Assembly (NCBI GenBank): GCA_013811805.1
Contig: JACCUM010000007.1
Location: 1-9,402 of the forward strand
Source of the DNA: Geodermatophilaceae bacterium
Lineage (GTDB): Bacteria > Actinomycetota > Actinomycetes > Mycobacteriales > Geodermatophilaceae
Direction of reading: 5' to 3'
Length of the DNA: 9,402 nucleotides
In this document: piece after piece, positions 5,626 to 9,402 of the stretch
How the letters are laid out: each line of letters opens with the position of its first letter
Position numbering within the stretch: position 1 is the stretch's first letter
The notes under the pieces: generated by a model
What the model was told of the DNA's origin: nothing
The model's database searches: none
The model's input: only the letters and a program-made list of their open reading frames with translations
Program-made: the position numbers and the translations under genes

Positions 5626-6053
5626 TGCTCCTCGACGCGAACATCCTGCTGTACGCAGTGGACACCAGGAGTCCGTTTCACGCGCGAGCGGCGGACTGGC
5701 TGTCTGAACAACTCAACGGTGCCCGTCGAGTCGGACTTCCCTGGCAGTCACTCGTCGCCTTCCTTCGGATCAGTACCCATCCTCGGGCCTCGGAGAAGCC
5801 GTTGGAAGCCGCCAGCGCCGCCCGCATTGTCGAGGATTGGCTGAAAGCAGACGTCGTCTGGATTCCGATGCCCGGTCCGCACCACGCATCCGTACTGACC
5901 GGGTTGATCGGCACGTATCAGTTGCGCGGAAACCTGATCTCTGACGCTCATTTAGCAGCCCTGGCCATCGAGCACGGACTGACCATGTGTTCAGCCGACA
6001 CCGACTTCGCCCGCTTTCCCGAAGTGACCTGGATCAACCCGGTGCGTCCCTGA
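5625..6053 (+). CDS. vapC: VapC-type PIN-domain ribonuclease toxin
   Basis: This 142-residue PIN-domain protein is the toxin of a type II toxin-antitoxin pair; such toxins cut tRNA or rRNA and halt translation until neutralised by VapB. The opening MLLDANILLYAVDTRSPFHA supplies the first metal ligand Asp4. NLISDAHLAALAIEHG supplies Asp107, and CSADTDFARFP supplies Asp125 and Asp127. The position that is often Glu in other PIN toxins falls in LPWQSLVAFLRIS, where no acidic residue is evident; to my recollection this subfamily shares that feature, so it need not mean inactivity. The C-terminus (VTWINPVRP) is the normal family ending. The start overlaps the vapB stop by 1 nt. The final 63 nt overlap the tail of the convergent marR frame. 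RNA target cannot be predicted. Confidence 0.92.
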   Translation: MLLDANILLYAVDTRSPFHARAADWLSEQLNGARRVGLPWQSLVAFLRISTHPRASEKPLEAASAARIVEDWLKADVVWIPMPGPHHASVLTGLIGTYQLRGNLISDAHLAALAIEHGLTMCSADTDFARFPEVTWINPVRP

Positions 6054-6455
6054 AGCTGGCTGCGAGTCGTCGGCGAGTTGCTGCAGGACGTCGAGCAGTT
6101 GACGGGGTTCCCGCACGAGGTTGAAGAATTGCGCGTCGGCAGCCTCGACCACCGTGACGGCCTGCGTCGCTAAGCGCCGCATCGCCGCCGTGACGGTGAG
6201 TCGCTTGACCCGGCCGTCAGTCGGATCCGGAGCGCGGGTGACCAAGCCGCGGGTCTCGAGAGCACGAAGTACTTGGCTGGTCATCATCGCGTCGGTGGCG
6301 GCGTGATCGGCGACCTGTCGTTGGCTGGGCAGCTGGGACGAGGTGTCTGTTTGGTCGGAGAGCCACCAGACGGCAGCCAGCAGGACGAACTGCACGTGCG
6401 TCAACTGCAAGGGACGCAGGGCGGCCGCGATCCGGCGTTGCCACAGCAAGGTCAC
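5991..6455 (-). CDS. MarR family transcriptional regulator, probably frameshifted at its N-terminus
   Basis: The frame encodes a winged-helix MarR-type DNA-binding protein (154 residues from GTG 6455). LTHVQFVLLAAVWWL begins the DNA-binding domain, LPSQRQVADHAATDAMMTSQ and VLRALETRGLV form the helix-turn-helix with its recognition helix, and APDPTDGRVKRLTVT (about 75-89) is the wing. A long C-terminal helix follows. The start is abnormal: the family opening GFLLWRV is encoded in this frame at 6473-6453, upstream of GTG 6455, but there is no ATG, GTG or TTG between it and an in-frame TGA at 6533-6531. In another frame, a GTG at 6534 overlaps the SRPBCC stop as GTGA, the usual coupled layout. 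A one-base shift would join it to GFLLWRV. The last 20 residues are antisense to vapC and look like read-through past the normal end. The gene may be a pseudogene, or initiate at 6455 and lack part of helix 1. Confidence 0.78.
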   Translation of the reverse strand: MTLLWQRRIAAALRPLQLTHVQFVLLAAVWWLSDQTDTSSQLPSQRQVADHAATDAMMTSQVLRALETRGLVTRAPDPTDGRVKRLTVTAAMRRLATQAVTVVEAADAQFFNLVREPRQLLDVLQQLADDSQPASGTHRVDPGHFGKAGEVGVG

Positions 6456-6530
6456 CCGCCAGAGTAGGAACCCGAGACTGTCGGCGGGACCCGGTAGTCC
6501 GCCCCGGGATGGCCGGGGTGGCGGCGGAGA

Positions 6531-6935
6531 TCACCCGATCGCTGCCGGCGTCGTCTCGGCAAGCCTCGCCAGCTTCTGCATCGAGACGGGCAGGCCAGCG
6601 GCGACGTTCCGGCCGATTACCCGGGCGAAGAGCCGGGAGAGCGGTCCACTGATGACCACTTTGTGGGTGAACCGGGAACCTGCCGGGGTCGGGTCGATCC
6701 GGTGGCTGAACGTCATCCGCGCCAGCGGCAGCCGGCTGACATCGGTGAACCCGACGCCTGGGACGACTGCGGTGAATGTAAAGGGGTCTTGGGGCCCTTG
6801 ACCCGGCTTGAGGGTGCCGCAAGTGCCGGCGGCCATCGGTCCCTGCCCCGTCACGACTCCGATCTCGCGATCATCTGAGTAATAGTGTGCACGCGTACTA
6901 TCCACGCCGGGCACCAGATTCGTCTTCGGGGCCAA
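6531..6935 (-). CDS. SRPBCC (polyketide cyclase/START-like) family protein, N-terminally truncated
   Basis: The frame contains most of a SRPBCC-fold domain, a beta-sandwich pocket that binds small hydrophobic molecules. Recognisable blocks are GTLKPGQGPQDPFTFT, VVPGVGFTDVSRLPLARMTF, SHRIDPTPAGSRFTHKVVI, SGPLSRLFARVIGRNVAAG and the final LPVSMQKLARLAE, with only a few residues after it. Similarity begins near DREIGVVTGQ (about residue 22). The expected first strand and helices, with the typical VWxxxxDxxxWPxW segment, are absent in all minus-strand frames up to the mshC start. The first possible start is a TTG at 6935, preceded by GAGG; GTG codons at 6914 and 6905 are alternatives, but none restores the missing part. 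It overlaps or abuts the marR start and was probably an operon with it. It is probably a nonfunctional remnant, though a short divergent version cannot be excluded. Confidence 0.65.
   Translation of the reverse strand: MAPKTNLVPGVDSTRAHYYSDDREIGVVTGQGPMAAGTCGTLKPGQGPQDPFTFTAVVPGVGFTDVSRLPLARMTFSHRIDPTPAGSRFTHKVVISGPLSRLFARVIGRNVAAGLPVSMQKLARLAETTPAAIG
6882..6901. promoter_or_regulatory. 20-bp operator-like palindrome (ATAGT-N10-ACTAT) upstream of mshC
   Basis: Arms ATAGT (6882-6886) and ACTAT (6897-6901) are exact inverted repeats, and GC/GC inner positions also pair, so 14 of 20 bases are in symmetry. This size and the TAGT/ACTA arms are typical of MarR- or TetR-type dimer sites. TACTAT at 6896-6901 also matches a plus-strand -10 (TAnnnT) about 50 nt before the mshC ATG, so a bound repressor could block that promoter. 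On the minus strand the site lies just before the first recognisable SRPBCC residue. The likeliest binder is the neighbouring MarR protein, by inference only. Confidence 0.5.
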
Positions 6936-6936
6936 C

Positions 6937-6942
6937 TAACCT
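6937..6942 (+). promoter_or_regulatory. Candidate leaderless promoter -10 (TAACCT) for mshC
   Basis: TAACCT fits TAnnnT and ends 7 nt before the mshC ATG at 6950, the same arrangement as at DUF3090. No Shine-Dalgarno sequence lies between it and the ATG. A second possible -10, TACTAT, lies at 6896-6901 within the palindrome. A dedicated promoter is expected here, because mshC is now cut off from the upstream cluster by minus-strand genes. Confidence 0.45.
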
Positions 6943-6949
6943 CGCAGCC

Positions 6950-8185
6950 ATGCGTCCTTGGCCAGCCCCACCGATTCCACGATTGCCCGGGGCCGGGCAG
7001 GCGCTGAGGTTGTACGACACCGCGACTCGGGAGGCGCGACCGACAGCGCCTGGGCGTACCGCGACGATGTATGTCTGCGGGATCACTCCGTACGACGCGA
7101 CGCATCTCGGCCATGCGGCCACCTATCTGGCCTTCGACCTGGTGCACCGCCTGTGGTTGGACGCCGGTCACGAGGTGGCCTTTGTCGAAAACGTCACCGA
7201 CATCGATGACCCGCTGCTGGAACGAGCCGAGCGCGACGGTGACGACTGGATGGTCCTGGCCATGCGCGAGACGGCTCTGTTCCGTGAAGACATGCAGGCC
7301 CTCCGAGTGCTGCCGCCCCGCGACTACGTCGGCGCCGTGGAGTCGATCCCGTCCATCGGGCAGCTGGTGGACAAGCTGCTGACCGAGCAGCGGGCCTATG
7401 TCGTGGACGACGGGACGGGCGACATCTATCAGGACATCAGCCAGGCACAGCGATTCGGTTACGAGTCCGGGTACGACGAAGCCACGATGCTGCGCCTGTC
7501 CGCAGAGCGGGGTGGAGATCCCGACCGGAAGGGCAAGCGCAACCGGCTGGATCCGCTGCTGTGGCGAGGGGCTCGGGAGGGCGAGCCGTCCTGGGAAGGA
7601 CCCCGCGGGCCCGGACGCCCGGGTTGGCACATCGAGTGCTCGGCGATCATTCTCGACCGCCTCGGCGATGGCATCGACGTACAGGGCGGCGGCAGCGATC
7701 TGGCCTTCCCGCATCACGAGTTCTCCGCCCTGCATGCCGAGACGCTCACCGGCTCATGGCCCCTGGCCCGGCACTACGTGCACGCCGGGATGATCGGACT
7801 GGCCGGGGAGAAAATGAGCAAGAGCCGCGGCAATCTGGTGTTCGTCTCGCGGCTGCGCGGTGAGGGCGTCGACCCGATGGCCATCCGCCTCGCACTGCTG
7901 GCCGGTCACTACCGGGCGGACCGGCCCTGGGGACCGGAGTTGTTGAGCACCGCGCAGGACCGCCTGGCCAGCTGGCGACATGCGGTGTCCTTGCCTTCCG
8001 GTCCGGCAGCCGAGGAACTGCTCCGGTCGCTACGCCGGCAGTTGTCCGATGATCTGGACACGCTCAATGCCCTTCGTAGCGTTGACCGTTGGTCGAACAT
8101 GGCGGCTCGTCGACAGGGCTCCGATCCTGACGCGCCCAGTCAGGTTGCCTCCACTGTGGACGCTCTGCTCGGGATCCGGTTGTAG
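6950..8185 (+). CDS. mshC: L-cysteine:1D-myo-inositol 2-amino-2-deoxy-alpha-D-glucopyranoside ligase MshC
   Basis: MshC is the ATP-dependent ligase of mycothiol synthesis, joining cysteine to GlcN-Ins in the cytosol through a cysteinyl-adenylate. At 411 residues it has the usual MshC length, shorter than cysteinyl-tRNA synthetase, and it lacks the tRNA anticodon-binding domain. CGITPYDATHLGHA (43-56) contains zinc ligand Cys43, Thr46 and the HIGH-type motif. ENVTDIDDP (80-88) supplies Thr83, and ERGGDP (186-191) and GWHIECSAI (225-233) are class markers, the latter with zinc ligand Cys230. PHHEFSA holds the third zinc ligand near 256, and KMSKS is at 288-292. All known active-site positions appear intact. 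ATG 6950 fits the family N-terminus; an in-frame GTG at 6887 would add 21 residues across the palindrome. The next gene begins 3 nt after the stop. Presence of mshC implies that the host makes mycothiol. Confidence 0.96.
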   Translation: MRPWPAPPIPRLPGAGQALRLYDTATREARPTAPGRTATMYVCGITPYDATHLGHAATYLAFDLVHRLWLDAGHEVAFVENVTDIDDPLLERAERDGDDWMVLAMRETALFREDMQALRVLPPRDYVGAVESIPSIGQLVDKLLTEQRAYVVDDGTGDIYQDISQAQRFGYESGYDEATMLRLSAERGGDPDRKGKRNRLDPLLWRGAREGEPSWEGPRGPGRPGWHIECSAIILDRLGDGIDVQGGGSDLAFPHHEFSALHAETLTGSWPLARHYVHAGMIGLAGEKMSKSRGNLVFVSRLRGEGVDPMAIRLALLAGHYRADRPWGPELLSTAQDRLASWRHAVSLPSGPAAEELLRSLRRQLSDDLDTLNALRSVDRWSNMAARRQGSDPDAPSQVASTVDALLGIRL

Positions 8186-8188
8186 TCG

Positions 8189-9175
8189 GTGAGCGACAGC
8201 TTTCTGCTGCGTACCCGCGAGGTGCGCGAGACCGCAGAGGTCGGCCTGGCTGCTGCGGCGACCCGATCGAGTACCAGCGCCGGTAGGGCAAGAGCAGAAG
8301 AACCCGACGAGTTCCGTACCGCGTTCGAACGCGACCGGGACCGGATCCTGCACACCAAGGCTTTTCGCCGCCTCAAGCACAAGACGCAGGTGTTCCTGAA
8401 TCCGGAAGGCGACCACTTCGTCACCCGCCTGACCCACACGTTGCAGGTCACCCAGGTCGCCCGGTCGCTGGCGGCGGCACTCGGCCTGAACGAAGACCTC
8501 GCCGAGGCAATCGCTCTGGGCCACGACGTCGGGCATTCCCCGTTCGGCCACATCGGTGAGGACGCCCTCTCGCCGTACGTAAACGGCGGCTGGCACCATG
8601 CGGCGCAGAGTGTTCGGATCTTCGAGGTCCTCGAGGACAAGAACCTCAGCGTCGAAGTCCTGGACGGAATCCGCGCACATTCGTGGAAGATCTCGCCACC
8701 TCCGGCTACGCCCGAAGGGGCGTGCGTCCGGTACGCCGACCGGATCGCCTACCTCTCGCACGACGCCCTAGATGCCGTACGAGCGGGTCTGCTGGTCGAG
8801 TCAGACTTCCCGGCCGACGTACGAGCCCGATTCGGCCATCCCGGCTCGGAGATGGTCGGGTCGATGATCGTCGCGGTGGTGTCCAACAGCCTTCTGGGTG
8901 ACGCCGTGACAATGTCGGCTGCCGACCTCGACGTCATGTCGGACTTCAGGGACTTCATGTTCGAACGCGTCTACTTCAGCGACCACCATCTCGATCGCAA
9001 GGCCAAGGCGATCACGATCATCCGTGACCTGGTGGACCTTCATCACGCCAAGCCCGACCTGATGCCGTCGAGCTACCGCGATCACGGGACGGACAGCCTG
9101 AGTCAGGCGGTCGACTATGTCGCCGGGATGACCGATCGGTTCGCCACCTCAGCCCACGCCCGCCTCTGCCGTTAG
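8189..9175 (+). CDS. dGTPase-like HD-domain phosphohydrolase (short form)
   Basis: This 328-residue cytosolic protein resembles deoxyguanosine triphosphate triphosphohydrolases, which release triphosphate from dNTPs. FRTAFERDRDRILHTKAFRR and LKHKTQVF (about 42-69) form the family signature. The metal site is His83 (RLTHTLQV), His112-Asp113 (ALGHDVGHSPFGH) and Asp184 (RYADRIAYLSHD). All four HD ligands are present, so hydrolase activity is likely, but whether on dGTP or another nucleotide cannot be told. The length is shorter than the classical 400-500-residue enzymes, as in the compact bacterial HD subgroup; the chain ends soon after the family block VDYVAGMTDRFA. It starts with GTG 3 nt after the mshC stop and has no clear ribosome binding site, so translation probably depends on coupling to mshC. 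A nucleotide pool-cleansing role beside mycothiol synthesis would be consistent with genome maintenance, but that link is inference. Confidence 0.88.
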   Translation: MSDSFLLRTREVRETAEVGLAAAATRSSTSAGRARAEEPDEFRTAFERDRDRILHTKAFRRLKHKTQVFLNPEGDHFVTRLTHTLQVTQVARSLAAALGLNEDLAEAIALGHDVGHSPFGHIGEDALSPYVNGGWHHAAQSVRIFEVLEDKNLSVEVLDGIRAHSWKISPPPATPEGACVRYADRIAYLSHDALDAVRAGLLVESDFPADVRARFGHPGSEMVGSMIVAVVSNSLLGDAVTMSAADLDVMSDFRDFMFERVYFSDHHLDRKAKAITIIRDLVDLHHAKPDLMPSSYRDHGTDSLSQAVDYVAGMTDRFATSAHARLCR

Positions 9176-9194
9176 CGGCGCCCGAATCCAGCGC

Positions 9195-9402
9195 TCACGC
9201 GTCGCGAGCATCCGAGGCGCGCATATCCGAGCCGCGCCGATCAGAGGCAACGTGCGCTGTCACGTCCTCGGGTCCACCGGCGACGGTCGGGTACAGGAAT
9301 CGGATCAACAGCACGCCGAGACCCCCGCCGACGACCTGGGCAAGTACGAAGGCCGTCACCGACGTCGGTGCGATCCCGGCGAACGTGTCGGAGAAGATCC
9401 GT
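9195..9402 (-). CDS. Aquaporin/MIP family channel, C-terminal fragment (runs off right edge)
   Basis: The minus strand from the right edge encodes 68 residues ending at the TGA at 9197-9195. RIFSDTFAGIAPTSVTAFVL is the segment that follows the second NPA motif in bacterial MIP channels (usually NPA-x-x-x-GR then FSDTFAGI). AFVLAQVVGGGLGVLLIRFLYP is the sixth transmembrane helix. The NPA motifs and selectivity residues are outside the window, so water versus glycerol or metalloid transport cannot be decided. The tail after the helix is polar, with an approximate repeat (RRGSDM, RASDA) encoded by near-identical direct repeats around 9208-9238. The gene converges on the HD phosphohydrolase with 19 nt between stops and no clear terminator hairpin with a T-run. 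Confidence 0.75.
   Translation of the reverse strand, partial: RIFSDTFAGIAPTSVTAFVLAQVVGGGLGVLLIRFLYPTVAGGPEDVTAHVASDRRGSDMRASDARDA

Noticed and set aside
6217..6822. Alternative minus-strand frame of 201 codons across marR and SRPBCC
   Set aside because: Composition is that of a shadow frame. The stretch from GTG 6534 within it is, however, relevant as the probable original marR start and is reported in the findings.
6851..7735. Minus-strand open frame of 294 codons opposite mshC
   Set aside because: Antisense to invariant MshC motifs and without recognisable domains; it only reads into the mshC promoter region by chance.
9191..9209. Hairpin GCTC...GAGC near the convergent stops of the HD and aquaporin genes as a terminator
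   Set aside because: The stem is only four base pairs plus a mismatch, lies partly within the aquaporin coding end, and has no T-run on either strand.
9205..9240. Near-direct repeats GCATCCGAGGCGCG / GCATATCCGAGCCGCG as a mobile-element or att site
   Set aside because: They are imperfect, short, and explained by a repeated RxSD motif in the polar C-terminal tail of the channel; no integrase or second copy is visible in the window.
1..9402. tRNA, rRNA, CRISPR array, transposase or prophage genes
   Set aside because: No regularly spaced repeats, no transposase or integrase motifs in any long frame, and no cloverleaf-like segment was noticed by eye; gaps between genes are all under 150 bp.

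Overview
The window is GC-rich, dense with genes and clearly actinobacterial. It carries mshC (mycothiol synthesis), a coenzyme F420-type luciferase-like oxidoreductase, and the DUF3090 and SCO1664-family genes that are nearly restricted to Actinobacteria. GTG starts and apparent leaderless promoters (TAnnnT placed 6-8 nt before the start codon) fit this. I cannot name a genus from the sequence.

Layout. (1) Positions 1-95, minus strand: the N-terminus of an aldo/keto reductase that runs off the left edge. (2) 148-4351, plus strand: a conserved actinobacterial cluster in its usual order. It holds the F420-dependent LLM oxidoreductase, undecaprenyl-diphosphatase uppP (2 nt gap), a 63-residue two-helix membrane protein, an MSMEG_4193-type histidine phosphatase, DUF3090, and the SCO1664-family kinase-like protein. 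From memory, M. tuberculosis has the same order in Rv2136c-Rv2133c, followed by a cysQ-type gene and mshC. (3) 4300-6935: a block of different character that splits SCO1664 from mshC. It contains an EamA drug/metabolite exporter (minus), a vapBC toxin-antitoxin pair (plus), and a MarR-type regulator plus SRPBCC-domain protein (both minus). (4) 6950-9175, plus strand: mshC, then 3 nt later a dGTPase-like HD phosphohydrolase. (5) 9195-9402, minus strand: the C-terminus of an aquaporin/MIP channel that runs off the right edge.

Functional picture. The conserved genes combine cell-wall lipid carrier recycling (UppP), low-molecular-weight thiol synthesis (MshC), F420 redox chemistry and several universally linked but poorly understood actinobacterial proteins. 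The 4300-6935 block looks like a later replacement. Both of its convergent junctions overlap tail to tail. The marR reading frame lacks a proper start, and its conserved first helix can be joined to a GTG overlapping the SRPBCC stop only through a frameshift. The SRPBCC protein lacks its N-terminal third. A 20-bp operator-like palindrome (6882-6901) sits at the truncation edge, just upstream of mshC.

I see no tRNA, rRNA, CRISPR array, insertion sequence or convincing intrinsic terminator. No wholly new multi-gene system is evident. The most interesting material is the decaying marR/SRPBCC pair with its operator, the unusual start of the SCO1664-family gene, and the repeated leaderless-promoter pattern.
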